Both the position numbers and the translations under genes were made by a program. The notes under the pieces were generated by a model. The model saw only the letters and a list, made by a program, of their open reading frames with translations, was not told where the DNA came from and searched no databases. From positions 13,909,963 through 13,973,962 of the forward strand of contig CM019701.1 of the NCBI GenBank assembly GCA_009760885.1: a stretch of DNA of 64,000 nt, written 5' to 3'. Of the stretch, positions 35,268 to 46,180 are shown piece after piece. The DNA comes from Achatina immaculata. Lineage: Eukaryota; Mollusca; Gastropoda; Stylommatophora; Achatinidae. Every line of letters begins with the position of its first letter. Position 1 is the first letter of the stretch.

Positions 35268-35663
35268 AATGCAAGCAGCGATTCATGCATTCATGAACTA
35301 CTGCTTGAGAAGGATTTTAAACATTAAGTGGCAGGACAAGATCAGGAACGATGAAGTCTTGGAAAGGGCTGGACAGGAACCTATGAATCTACAAATCATG
35401 TCAAGGAAGTGGAGGTGGATTGGTCACACTCTGAGGAAACCAGACGCCTGAATAGCAAGACAGGCACTGACATGGAATCCTCAAGGAAACAGAAAACGAG
35501 GAAGACCTAGACCTACTTGGAGAAGAGAAATTATGACACTGCTCAGAGACAAGGGATACACATGGAAGGAAGCAGAGAATAATTCCAAGAACAGAGATGA
35601 CTGGAGAGCCTTTATCCATGGCCTATGCTCTCAAGGGAGTGAAAGGCGATGATGATGATGATG
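35268..35663 (+). mobile_element. LINE-E ORF2 C-terminal fragment with GATG tail
   Basis: Frame 35269-35451 reads LRRILNIKWQDKIRNDEVLE, EPMNLQIMSRKWRWIGHTLR, then after a stop continues TWNPQGNRKRGRPR and NDWRAFIH. The 3' end is a GATG repeat (35649-35664). It matches the minus-strand copy at 1110-1440 very closely. The stop codon at about 35450 and absence of the polymerase domain mark it as dead. Confidence 0.8.
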
Positions 35664-36029
35664 AAATAGAATTTGCACATTTCTGACCCAATCTATATTT
35701 TTAAATTATAGAGTAACTTCCTTCCGGTTTGTTTCTACCAAAATTTATCATCAAAATTTACTGGGCATAGCACGAGAATTAACTGAGGAGCCAAAGTGTT
35801 AATAAAATAATTACCCGTGCACGAACACACTTGTTCAGTGACGGCCATGGACAGACTGGTAAGGTTTTGAAGATTTAGTCAATCACCACTGGAGAATGTA
35901 TGTGAGCAGAAGTGTCTTGGATAAACGCCAGACAACAATCGATGTCACTCACGAGCTATCAGTGCCAACATCTGGTATGAGTTTCTTTTTTATGTTGTGT
36001 ATAAACTACTGTTTCTATCCAACCAGAAA
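35664..36029. other. Anonymous DNA, presumed intronic
   Basis: No family recognised. Confidence 0.4.
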
Positions 36030-36475
36030 TGTGGGGTACAACAAAGGAAGATGAACAACAATTGCAGATAGATCTTTGAGAACAAGATCCTAAGAAGAAT
36101 CTTTGGGCCCGTAAAGTATACCAACAATGGAGAATGGAGAGCTAGAAAGAACACTGAACTGAACAGCTTATTTAAATCACAATGAATTATGAATGTTTTG
36201 AAACTGAACAGACTATGCTGGCTGGGCCAAGTAGAAAGAATGGAAGAGAACAGACAAACGAAGAATATGTATGCACAAGAGATGAGGGAACAAGACCAAG
36301 GGGTAGACCAAGACAGAAATGGAAAGACAACATAGAAGAGAATATAAAAGAAATTGATATCACCAACTAGAGAGAGAGAGGATTAGGAATAGAGAGGAAT
36401 GGAGGCGAACGTTATCTGCAGCAGTGAGCCTTAATGGCTTGGAAAGCTGAAGAAGAAGAAATAAAGTACTGTATA
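36030..36475 (+). mobile_element. LINE-G ORF2 C-terminal fragment
   Basis: Plus strand reads, in changing frames, ENKILRRIFGPVKYTNNGEW, RARKNTELNSLF, LKLNRLCWLGQVERMEENRQ and RPRGRPRQKWKDNIEE, then a GAAGAA tail at 36450-36462. FGPV...GEWR...RLRW.GHV is the common layout of the end of CR1/Jockey-group ORF2 proteins. Frameshifted and 5' truncated. Confidence 0.7.
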
Positions 36476-36829
36476 CATAAGCGGTCTACTGTTAATCACT
36501 AGAAAGGCACATGGCGTTGCCTGGATATAAAATCTGTCGTCTAGCTAAGACAGTGGAAAGGAAACTACAAATATGTTACACTGACATTCGAATTGCTTAG
36601 GTGACTTCACACAGTTCAAGTATAAATCTCACAATCCAAATAAAACATTACATGTGTAGTTGATCATTTTTGTTTGGAACACTCAAAATCAGCCATATTT
36701 TAAATCATTTATTGTCTGCGAAATTTGACATCACAAAATGTTGATTAAGAAACTCTTTGCAGTCAAAATTTCTTCAATGTATTTGTTATTCTGTTGTAAT
36801 TTCTTGTGAAGGAAAGCAGTATTGGCAGA

Positions 36830-37505
36830 CTTTGAACAGAACCGACATGACAGTTTATAGTTATAACATTATTAAACTTATAACATAGTTATAACATTGT
36901 TTATTTCTCGGGGAGAGGGGTGGATTCTTAACAGCAGAATCGCTGTTTACACACAACCCATTTATTACCCGCTTCACACACAAGGATTTGTAGCTAAAAT
37001 TGCTGCCTACATGTCACAGTCTTAAAACCTAGGTGGTGATGGAAGAAATCTGTCATGAACAGATTGTAATTGGTGACGTATAGAGAACTTACTTTTCAAA
37101 AATACTTTTCAACTGTACTTCTGTCATGGATGATTGTACCATGGCTTTACTTAAACCCATCTTAGTCATTTGTTTCTGAGTGATTCCTTCACTGTTATAT
37201 TAGTGTTTTCTGCAAGTAAAGTTTTGCTTTTTAATACAGAATTTAAAAAAAATTCTTTCTGGGGGCCGCCTTTGATAATAAATTTAAACATAAAAAACAG
37301 GTCCTCACTTTACTCTCTTTTCATGTGGTATTATATGCTAATACAGACGCGTGGATGGATTTTATAAAATATTTATATATGGATATTATCACTGTTTATT
37401 TTTATGCATCTTAAGGTGCTTGGTTGGCTTTCAACTGCCTCCCGCTTGTTATGTACAAACTCGTAACAAATGGAAACTATAATAGCACCCACAAATCTTT
37501 TCCCC
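36830..37505 (+). repeat. Paralogous unit 0, partial (module P)
   Basis: AACAGAACCGACATGACAGT at 36837 and GATGGAAGAAATCTGTCATG at 37037, then TTAGTGTTTTCTGCAAGTAA near 37200 and CTCTCTTTTCATGTGGTA near 37312, follow the same order as modules at 49.7, 55.6 and 63.5 kb. It is the most diverged copy. It is cut off at about 37505 by unrelated sequence before the acceptor-donor site seen in the other copies. Confidence 0.5.
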
Positions 37506-38640
37506 GGGTTCTAGAATGTATAAAATAGAAAAAAAAGTAGGAGCAGCTTTATTACTTAACGATTACAAAGTTGTCACGCTTCGGCGTGAGCCTTAATCAT
37601 ACAAAAATATACAGGACGAAGAAGTAGAGAGTGGAGATAAAGTATCATTCACATGAATACTATTTTTTTTTTTAATTTTAAAAGAGTACTTAGCTGTAAA
37701 TTGTAAGGTGTGACTTGTCCGGCGGTGTGTGTCAGGAATAGATTTAGTAGAACGTGGAGACTGTTTAAACAGAGACCTGTGATATGTGGTTGGTGGGTTG
37801 TAACTGGGGGTGGTGGATGGGGAACTGGGGAGGGGAGAGAGAGTGATACAATATTGACCTAGCTGGGAGAAGTTGAAACAGATGATTGGGGAAGAGGGGT
37901 TGCAGAGTGATGCTGTGAGGAAGTTTGCAAAGTAAGAAGGGGTGGACTTAGTGGAGAGGTACTATAATGATTGAAGAGAATGGTACGTGTAACTCAACAG
38001 CGAGTTTAACCCATGTGGCTCCAGCTTCTTCGTCCTGTATGTTTTTAAAACTTAATCGCCCATACTCACAGATGACTACTATGACGCTTGACATATATTT
38101 AAACAATGAGTGCGCTATTAAATGGCAATTAAAACAACAAAACATAAATGAAAACACCACAAATTTATGAGCCCACTGGACAACTCACTTCTTGTAAGCT
38201 CGACACAAAGCAAAAAAAAAAAATTAGTTCATATTAATTTTCATGAAAACACATCAAAAGAATACTATGCATGTCACTGCATAAAAATTACTCACACAAA
38301 ATACGCAGTGATTTATTAACTACATATCCACACTCACTTCTCATTAACACTTTCCTAACTATAAACCTTTACCACATAACAACTGCAAACCCAATTATTC
38401 CACCATAACGGCTCCCCCAAAGAACATGCTACCAGGCCATCGTCTCGAATGAGAAATAACACTGACCAATCTCAGCTACACACTACATACATTCATGCTG
38501 GTCAGTCCCCTGACTTCACCCGAGGTTATGCTTACCCTGACCTTCCGAATCAGCCGTTTTCGGAGAGCCAAAACCGGCCAAAACCTCTCAATTTTCTCCC
38601 ACATTTGAAGCCTACATATTAAATGAATATTTCTCACTAT
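37506..38640. repeat. Insertion with inverted ends and a copy of the fold-back arm
   Basis: 37514-37575 repeats one arm of the fold-back at 1535-1587. It is followed by a short hairpin (CACGCTTCGGCGTG, 37576-37589). TACAGGACGAAGAAG at 37609 is mirrored by CTTCTTCGTCCTGTA at 38026, enclosing G-rich sequence. Class unknown. The remainder to 38640 is anonymous. Confidence 0.4.
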
Positions 38641-39365
38641 TACTTGTATTACCTGTCTTTAAACGCGAAAGTAGGGACTGAACAAGACAACGAAGCCACT
38701 GGCAAGTATGGACTAGGTATCATAAATACCAGAGGAGAGATGTTGATTAAGTGGGAAGAAAAGAATAAAATGATAATAGGAAATACTTGGTTTCAACAAC
38801 ACCCTAGGCGACTATGGACATGGAAAAGCCCAAATAATAACATACGTAACCAGATAGATTACATTATGATCAACAGAAGATTCAAGAATTCACTAATATC
38901 TGTGAAAACAAGACCAAGCTCAGACTGCAACAGTGACCAAATCACAGTTGTAGGAAAAGTGAGAATCAGGCTAAAGAGGTTAAAGGTAGCAGCTAAAAAC
39001 AAAGAACTAGATAGAGAGCTGTTACGGAAAGATCAGTCAATACAAGAACAAAAATAAAGGACCATAGTACATAATAGGTATAATGCTATAGATAAGATTG
39101 AAACAGTTCATGAAATATGCTTAAAGACTCCATTCAGCAAACATCTATCAAAATCCTATCTCCAAATGAATGACACGCTAATAGGGGTGGATGACACAAA
39201 AAATTTTGCAACTAATGGATCAGAGAAGAAGTCTTAAGGAAGATAAAGATGAATATGACAAAATATATAAAGAAATAAGACACAAATGCAACAAAGCTAA
39301 CGAAGAGTGGCTAAACAAGAAATGCAATGAAATAGAGACACGCCATCATGAAAACGCAAGAGATA

Positions 39366-40629
39366 GCCAGTCAGTCGTTTGCATGTCCCTTGCGGAACTT
39401 TGCCTCCCTAACAGCTCTCCTTGAAAGCAAGATGCCCTGCTGCTGATGCATACTTTTGCAGATAATCAACGATGTCTTGCAGCCATCTTCGCCTTGGTCT
39501 TCCTTCCTTCATCATCATCATCATCAGGTGCCGTGCCGACTGGCGTTGGCTATTATGCTTCTCCAGAGTACCCGATCCTTCATGCAGGCCATCAGTTCAG
39601 TTGGTGATCTCCTCTCACACCATCCCGTCAGACTATCCAGTATCATTTCTCTTGGTCTTCCTCTTGATCTTCTTCCTTCTATTTTTCCTGTTGTTATAAT
39701 ATTTTCAATGCCCCCTCTTCTCATTGCATGTCCTATGAAAGTACATTGTCTCTCTCTTATCTTTCTGACAAGGTTTTTTGTCTCTCCAGCTCTTCTCATA
39801 CATTCTTCATTAGTTATTTTTGCTGTCCAGGGGATACGCAACATTTTTCTAATAAACCACATTTCTGCTGCTTCCAATGATTTTTGTGCAGACTTGCCTA
39901 TTGTCCATGATTCACTTCCATATAACAAGACAGGTTCAATATAGCATTTTAGGACTCGTTTTCTAACATTCATTGATAAAGATGTGTTAGCTAATATGTT
40001 TCTCATTCTCTGAAATGCAGTCTTTGCTTGGCCTATTCTGTTCCTAATTTCTGTTTTGCATTTCCCATCTGAAGTTATTACTGCTCCTTCCTTCCTTTTT
40101 CCAATTATGTACCCTTCCAAGACGGTCTTCTCTAAATTATCATGACGTTTAATGTTTCCAAAATATGTAAGTTTTCTCTGTTTAATCCTCCTTACTAGCC
40201 AACCTTCTTCAATAATAAGTTCTTGTAATATGGATATAATTGTTTTGTTTTTTTTTGTGCTCATGATATTTTAAGAACTCTTCTGTAGCATTTACATTCA
40301 AAGGCATGTATGTGTTTCTCAGCTGTTTTGTTAAGTGTCCAAGTTTCACAAACATATGTTGCGATGGGAAAGACGCATGCCCTTAAAAATCTTATTTTTG
40401 TAGTTCTGTCTGTTCCTCTTCACAGCTTCTTTAGTTGTTTTACTTTTTGAAGAGCGATAGATGTCCTCCTTTTAATGTCCCTCATTGTATCTCCATTATT
40501 AGTTAGTAGTGATCAAATATAGTCAAAACTCTCCACTTCTTTCAATTTGTCATGACTGATACATATTTCAGCTCTCTTATTTGTTTTGTCAGCTTTCGTC
40601 AATTTAGCTTTCTTCGCATGGAGATAATG
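39366..40629 (-). mobile_element. LINE-A nested in LINE-H, itself containing LINE-C
   Basis: Minus-strand LINE-A ORF2 end in two pieces, 40086-40629 and 39366-39510. AGAGATA at 39359-39365 and 40630-40636 flanks it. This 7-bp target duplication interrupts LINE-H between HENARDSQ-like and MRDMCKRYMYKQI-like reading. The pieces carry EEGWLVRRIKQRKLTYF, NLEKTVLEGYIIGKRK and the KGHAN end. Confidence 0.82.
39511..40085 (-). mobile_element. LINE-C fragment nested in LINE-A, 9-bp TSD
   Basis: Minus strand reads DGKCKTEIRNRIGQAKTAFQ, NTSLSMNVRKRVLKCYIEPV, GKSAQKSLEAAEMWFIRKML, EGRRSRGRPREMILDSLTGW and ends ASRHGT*, followed by a GAT-repeat tail (39511-39526). CCTTCCTTC at 39502-39510 and 40086-40094 brackets it. 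It fuses by chance in frame with LINE-A to make the 246-residue open frame 39524-40264, which is not a real protein. Confidence 0.85.
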
Positions 40630-42344
40630 AGAGATATGTGCAAAAGATATATGTACAAACAAATAAAGGAGTTAACAAACAAAAGGGCAGTCCACAAGAC
40701 TGGTTGTTTGAAATCAAAGGAGGGGCATACAATAATGGACAGAGATGAAATAATGGCACGATGGTGCGAATACATTAGAGAACTCTATGAGGACAATAGA
40801 AACGAAATAGATATACGAAATAATAATGAAGGGCCTCCCGTAAGTGGAAGAAGTCATCAAACACATGAAGAACAACAAAGCAACAGGATCAGATAAAATC
40901 ACCAAAGAAAAATTGGAAGCATTAGGAAAGCTTGGCATAGAAATATGTACCAGATTGCTGAATGACATCTGTAGCAGTAACTATGTCCCATCAGACCTTT
41001 TACAATAAGTTTTCATTGCCCTACCAAAGAAACAAGGTGCAGTTGAATGTGAAGACCATCGAACCATTAGTCTTATGAGCCATGTTACCAAAATCCTGCT
41101 TCGTATTACCATGAGAAGAGTCAAGGGCAAAATAAAACCAGAAATCGCCGAAGAACAGTGTGGCTTCGTCGAAGGAAAAGGCACAAGTAATGCCATATAT
41201 ATATTGAGAACATTGATAGAAAGATCAATAGAAGTAAAGATGGGCCTATACTTATGGTTTTGATAAAGTGAGACACACAGCAATTATAAGAATGCTGGAA
41301 GACATCAACATAGATGGGAAATATTTGAAACTCATCACAAATATATACTGACATAAATCAGCAGCAATGAAGGTTGAGAACCAAATAGGAGCATTCCAAG
41401 ACATAAAATTTGAAGTGAGACAAGGATGTGTTTTATGTCCTGACTTTTTCTCCTTGTACAGAGAAAACATAATGAGACACATAGAGAGTTTGCTAGGAAT
41501 ATCAATTGGCAGGTACACCCTCAACAACTTAAGATATGCAGACGACACAGTTCTGATTGCTAAAAGTGAAGGGGAGCTAGAGGCTCTTCTGAACATCGTT
41601 GTTCGTGAAAGTAAAAGTATAAGTCTCAGCCTGAATAAAAAGAAGAATGTCATCTCAAAGAAAATAATTCCATCAAAATGTAGCATTACCATCGATGGCA
41701 CAGAACTGAAACAAGTTGATAGATTTAAGTACTTAGGAACAATTGTTACAGCTGATGGGAAATTTCACAACAGTAAACATGCTCAGGCCAAGTCAGCATT
41801 ACAGAAAACGAGAAACATCTTGTGCAACAGATCCATGTCAATGGAAACAAGATTCCGAGTACTTAAATGTTACATCGAGCCAATTTTGTTTTATAGATGT
41901 GAAGCATGGTCCATGAATAAGATAGTACAGCGAGAAATGGAGGCCATGGAAATGTGGTTCATAAGAAGGATGTTGAAGGTACCATCGACAGCAAAGAAAA
42001 CCAACAAAGAAGTCTTAAGAGAGGCTGGAGTTAAAAGGCAAATTACAGCAAATATCAGAGGCAGACAATCGAGATTTGTAGGACATTTTCTGAGAAGAGG
42101 AAAGTTGGAACACATTGCAGCAACTGGAAAAACTGAGGGAAGAAGAGACAGAGGAATACAGAAAGAGAAGTTACTGGATGGGCTGTCATTGTGGCTAGGA
42201 AGAAAGTCACCGGCGGATCTCATAATCAAGTCTAAAGGCAGGGAACTGTTTAGAGAAATGATCGCCTGCGCCACGCGGCACGACACATGATTGATTGACC
42301 TGTCTTTAAATGTTTTAAATGATGCCTTATAATGTCTGAAAAAT

Positions 42345-42630
42345 TCGTGTAAAAAAAATCCCCGTCTCCATGCCATTAAGACACACTAGTGATATGGAAT
42401 AAAGCCCGTATTTCCACTATCTCCGGGACATGAAAGTGTGACGTGGTCAATGGCACATCTGCCAGCATTTACCTTCTCAGATTTCTCTGGTACCCATTTT
42501 TAGAGTCTGGGTGGGCCCCGGGTCCTTTATGTGGTACCAGAAAAAAATCCCCCTCTGCTGGGAAGTGAACCCGATATCACCAGATTGGTAAACCGAGCGC
42601 CTAACCACTCAGCTAACCAGGCCGCGAGAT
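42345..42630 (-). mobile_element. SINE S3 with tRNA-like head
   Basis: On the minus strand from 42630: GCGGCCTGGTTAGCTGAGTG (box A region), then GATATCGGGTTCACTTCCC (box B region) and a 200-bp body ending near GGAGACGGGGATTTTTTTTA. The layout is a tRNA-derived SINE. It sits exactly at the upstream edge of the unit-1 module beginning GGTAGGATCATATAATCC. Confidence 0.7.
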
Positions 42631-42974
42631 GGTAGGATCATATAATCCACGTGGTTGAGGGAAAGGATTCGTCATGAACAGCTTCTAGCTGTTGATGTAT
42701 TCAGATATTTACCTTTTTAAGCATAATCTAATCCACACTGCTGTCTTTGATTCTTGTAACAGTTGACATTCACCCTGCTTCCATCTGTTCTTGACGGTAG
42801 CAGACACAACAAGGAAGGCTCAATGTTTTCTGACAGTAAATATAAATCAACAAACTGTCGAAGAGGTCTTTTTAGTTGGCCATTCCTCGTATATGATAAC
42901 TGCATGTTCTTCTTTTCTTCTCAACTGTTTCAATGTACGGCGCTGTGTGTCCCATGCTTGTCGGATTTCTTGCA

Positions 42975-43303
42975 GCTATGAAGCGGGGATAGTGCTATAT
43001 AAAAGTAATCTTGGCTATGAAGCGGGGATAGTGCTATATAAAAGTAACCTTGGCTATGAAGCGGGGATAGTGCTATATAAAAGTAACCTTGGCTATGAAG
43101 CGGGGATAGTGCTATATAAAAGTAACCTTGGCTATGAAGCGGGGATAGTGCTATATAAAAGTAACCTTGGCTATGAAGCGGGGATAGTGCTATATAAAAG
43201 TAATCTTGGCTATGAAGCGGGGATAGTGCTATATAAAAGTAACCTTGGCTATGAAGCGGAGATAGCGGAGATTACTTTTATATAGCGCTATCTCCGCATT
43301 CCC
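42975..43303 (+). repeat. 39-bp minisatellite, 8 copies, orientation 1
   Basis: Units contain GCTATGAAGCGGGGATAGTG, CTATATAAAAGTAA and CCTTG. Copies are almost identical. The array ends in a hairpin (GCGGAGATAG ... CGCTATCTCCGC, 43257-43303) where the orientation reverses. The long frame 42791-43285 is open only because 39 is a multiple of three. Confidence 0.92.
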
Positions 43304-43764
43304 TACTTCTTCAAATTCCACATGCTATCCCGGAATACATTTTTTTGTTGTTGCTTGCATTGACATTATTTAATATCAGTTGAATGTTTACACTGTGATT
43401 GCAGGGATTAACATTTACGTTAAAGTTATATATTGCACACATTACTGCGCGGCCAGTAAACTGACAGATTGTAGAGAGTGGAGAATGTAAACTAGACTGG
43501 CAGTACAGATAAGAGAGTTACCGAAGTAAAGACTCGATCATTCCATTCTTCCTTCCTTAAAGCAGAAAATAACATAAAGGGAAACATTTTCAGCTCCAAC
43601 TGAAACAGAACAGACATGGAAGTCCATTTTCCGTCCTTGATGTGTACTCTACCTGCCCCTCCCTCCCCATTCCAAACACACTTTCTCTTTGGAAATTACT
43701 AGGTAGAATTCCTATTTACCCCACACGTTTACCTCCAGACGCCAGACTTCCTTACCCCGAGGCT
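43304..43764. other. Unit 1 between the two 39-bp arrays
   Basis: Contains the landmark AGAGTGGAGAATGTAAAC and CAGTACAGATAAGAGAGTT shared with 49.04, 55.23 and 63.27 kb. No exon evident. Confidence 0.5.
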
Positions 43765-44927
43765 TCATATCCAAGATTACTTTTATATAGCACTATCTCC
43801 GCTTCATAGTCAAGATTACGTTAATATAGCACTATCCCCGCTTCATAGCCAAGATTACTTTTATATAGCACTATCTCCGCTTCATAGCCAAGGTTACTTT
43901 TATATAGCACTATCTCCGCTTCATAGTCAAGATTACGTTAATATAGCACTATCTCCTCTTCATAGTCAAGATTACGATAATATAACACTATCCCCGCTTC
44001 ATAGTCAAGATTACGTTAATATAGCACTATCCCCACTTCATAGCCAAGATTACGTTAATATAGCACTATCTCCGCTTCATAGCCAAGATTACGTTAATAT
44101 AGCACTATCCCCGCTTCATAGCCAAGATTACGTTAATATAGCACTATCTCCGCTTCATAGCCAAGATTACTTTTATATAGCACTATCTCCGCTTCATAGC
44201 CAAGGTTACTTTTATATAGCACTATCTCCGCTTCATAGTCAAGATTACGTTAATATAGCACTATCCCCGCTTCATAGTCAAGATTACGTTAATATAGCAC
44301 TATCCCCGCTTCATAGTCAAGATTACGTTAATATAGCACTATTCCCGCTTCATAGCCAAGATTACGTTAATATAGCACTATCCCCGCTTCATAGCCAAGG
44401 TTACTTTTATATAGCACTATCTCCGCTTCATAGTCAAGATTACGTTAATATAGCACTATCCCCGTTTCATAGTCAAGATTACTTTTATATAGCACTGTCT
44501 CCGCTTCATAGCCAAGATTACTTTTATATAGCACTATCTCCGCTTCATAGTCAAGATTACTTTTATATAGCACTACCTCCGCTTCATAGTCAAGATTACT
44601 TTTATATAGCACTATCTCCGCTTCATAGCTAAGGTTACTTTTATATAGCACTATCTCCGCTTCATAGTCAAGATTTATATAGCACTATCTCCGCTTCATA
44701 GACAAGATTACTTTTATATAGCACTATCTCCGCTTCATAGCCAAGATTACTTTTATATAGCACTATCTCCGCTTCATAGTCAAGATTACTTTTATATAGC
44801 ACTATCTCCGCTTCATAGCCAAGATTACTTTTATATAACACTATCTCCGCTTCATAGCCAAGATTACTTTTATATAGCACTATCTCCGCTTCATAGCCAA
44901 GATTACTTTAACATAGCACAATCTCGA
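43765..44927 (-). repeat. 39-bp minisatellite, about 30 copies, orientation 2
   Basis: Reverse complement of the unit at 42975: TATATAGCACTATCTCCGCT, TCATAGCCAAGATTACTTT. Two subtypes alternate in blocks (GATTACTTTTATATAGC and GATTACGTTAATATAGC), suggesting block duplications. Units 2, 3 and 4 have six, one and one copies of the same sequence at the equivalent place, so this is a local expansion of an ancestral single motif. Confidence 0.92.
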
Positions 44928-45047
44928 ATCTAAATGGTTGATGGACAAGGTCTTTATGAAGAGCTTGTAAGTGTTGATGTTTCCAGAAATTTATTTTGTA
45001 AATATACTTTTAATTATACTTTTATCATTGATTATAACATGCTTCAG

Positions 45048-45195
45048 GTTCTAAAGACTGTTATTGCCGGAGGTGGGGTGGAGAATTCGATCTCCACTCC
45101 AACGGCGTGCGTCTCAAACAGCCTCTGGCAGTCAAGTCCAGCTCCTGGCCTTCCTGTGGCAGAACTGTTTAAACTGGCAGGAGAAGGGGCGAAGA
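45048..45195 (+). repeat. Repeat R, first 150 bp only
   Basis: Matches 30460-30605 closely (TTCTAAAGACTGTTATTGCC, GGAGGTGGGGTGGAGAATTC, CAGAACTGTTTAAACTGGCA, GAAGGGGCGAAG) and then switches directly to LINE-B. Confidence 0.75.
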
Positions 45196-45196
45196 A

Positions 45197-45640
45197 ATGT
45201 TCTAAGTGTACTACTCTATGGAAGTGAATGCTGGAAAATCACCAAAAACCATAGAAAATAAGCTGAATTCTTCCAGACTAAATGTTTACGAAGAATTAGA
45301 AAAATATTTTGGCCAAACACCATAAGAAATAACATCTTGTTGGCAGAAATGCAGTTGACGCCACTGACAGCAATTATCGAGGAAAGACGCTGGCGATCGT
45401 TGGGACATGTGCTCCGAATGACTGACAACTCACTACCAAAAATAGCACTAAGATGGACACCACAGGGGAGCAGAAGTAAGGGTAGACCAAAAGAGACATG
45501 GAAAAGAGCAAAGAGGATGTTGAGTGATAGAGGGCTCACCTAGGTAAGAGTGGAAAAAAGGCAAAGGACAGGCGTTTGTGGAAAACCCTTGCGGAATCCC
45601 CATGTGCCCTGGGTACTTAAGATATATATATATATAGTGT
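45197..45640 (+). mobile_element. LINE-B 3' fragment fused to R
   Basis: Reads VLSVLLYGSECWKITKNHRK, then in another frame QTKCLRRIRKIFWPNTI, AEMQLTPLTAIIEERRW, RSLGHVLRMTDNSLPKIALR and SKGRPKETWKRAKRMLSDRG. It ends CCCATGTGCCCTGGGTACTT with a TA-repeat tail (45618-45636). Together with R it interrupts module P of unit 1 after GATTATAACATGC. Confidence 0.8.
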
Positions 45641-46180
45641 GTATGTGAGTGCTTTCCATATAGTCTGTATCTAGTCGTGTTGATCTTAATTCTCCAGATT
45701 CACTCATAAGGTCATAGGTTTGGCAGTCATGTGTTGTAGTGTTTCGTGTCTTGTGACAATGTGAGAACTTTTTTCAGGTTTTATTAGAAATATACCATTT
45801 TTATAGGATCCCTACTCTAGCAAGACACCATTTTTTTACATGATGATTACTCAGGCGAAGCAGATAGCAAGCACCATGATTGGCATGTGTTTAATATTTT
45901 CTCCATCTGCATAAGCAGTCTGTTGTATTATTTGTTACTTTATTATTATAATATTATAATATATTAGAAAATATTATTATAACTTAAGTATTTGCAAAAC
46001 AGAGCTCCTCTGGTAACAATTAAGTGCCTACAATACCAGACTATTTCCAGCAATTATTTGTGCGTCTAAGATAATTTTTTAAGTAGGAGTAGTGAAACTA
46101 ATATATATTTTGAACAGAAAGATTATATATTTCACTTTATATTTAAATCAAATAATGAAATAAGGCTACACAAATGTTTG
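45641..46180. other. Anonymous AT-rich DNA
   Basis: No recognisable feature; presumed intergenic or intronic spacer. Confidence 0.4.

Larger units (their letters stand above)
38664..42297 (+). mobile_element. LINE-H, 5'-truncated, with 13-bp TSD and nested insertions
   Basis: Flanked by ACCTGTCTTTAAA at 38651-38663 and 42298-42310. The 5' part (38664-39055) is the end of an apurinic-type endonuclease domain (QQHPRRLWTWKSP, RNQIDYIMINRRFKNSL, SDCNSDQ). After the nested LINE-A, 40637-41370 carries the polymerase start (NNKATGSDKITKEKLEAL, EDHRTISLMSHVTKILLR, EEQCGFVEGKGTSNAIY), with a stop near 41006 and frameshifts near 40850 and 41260. Frame 41367-42290 (307 residues) is intact. It holds VRQGCVLCPDFFSLY, the catalytic YADD at about 41535, KYLGTIVTADGKFHN and the RHDT* end. 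RTE-like non-LTR element, inactive. Confidence 0.88.
42627..45046 (+). repeat. Paralogous unit 1
   Basis: Order of landmarks: GGTAGGATCATATAATCC (42631), TTCTGACAGTAAATATAAAT (about 42826), CTTCTCAACTGTTTCAATGT (42919), ATTCCACATGCTATCCCGGA (about 43315), GAGAATGTAAACTAGACTGG (about 43481) with CAGATAAGAGAGTTACCGAA, then a 39-bp array and GGTTGATGGACAAGGTCTTT (44935), ending at GATTATAACATGC. The same landmarks recur in order in units 2, 3 and 4. Two 39-bp arrays, one inverted, are specific expansions inside this unit. Confidence 0.7.

Noticed and set aside
39524..40264. 246-residue minus-strand protein
   Set aside because: Accidental in-frame fusion of LINE-C into LINE-A across an insertion junction with a visible target duplication.
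42791..43285. 164-residue frame with repeated YEAGIVLYKSNLG
   Set aside because: Translation of the 39-bp array. The same array is present in the opposite orientation nearby, where the open frames lie on the other strand.
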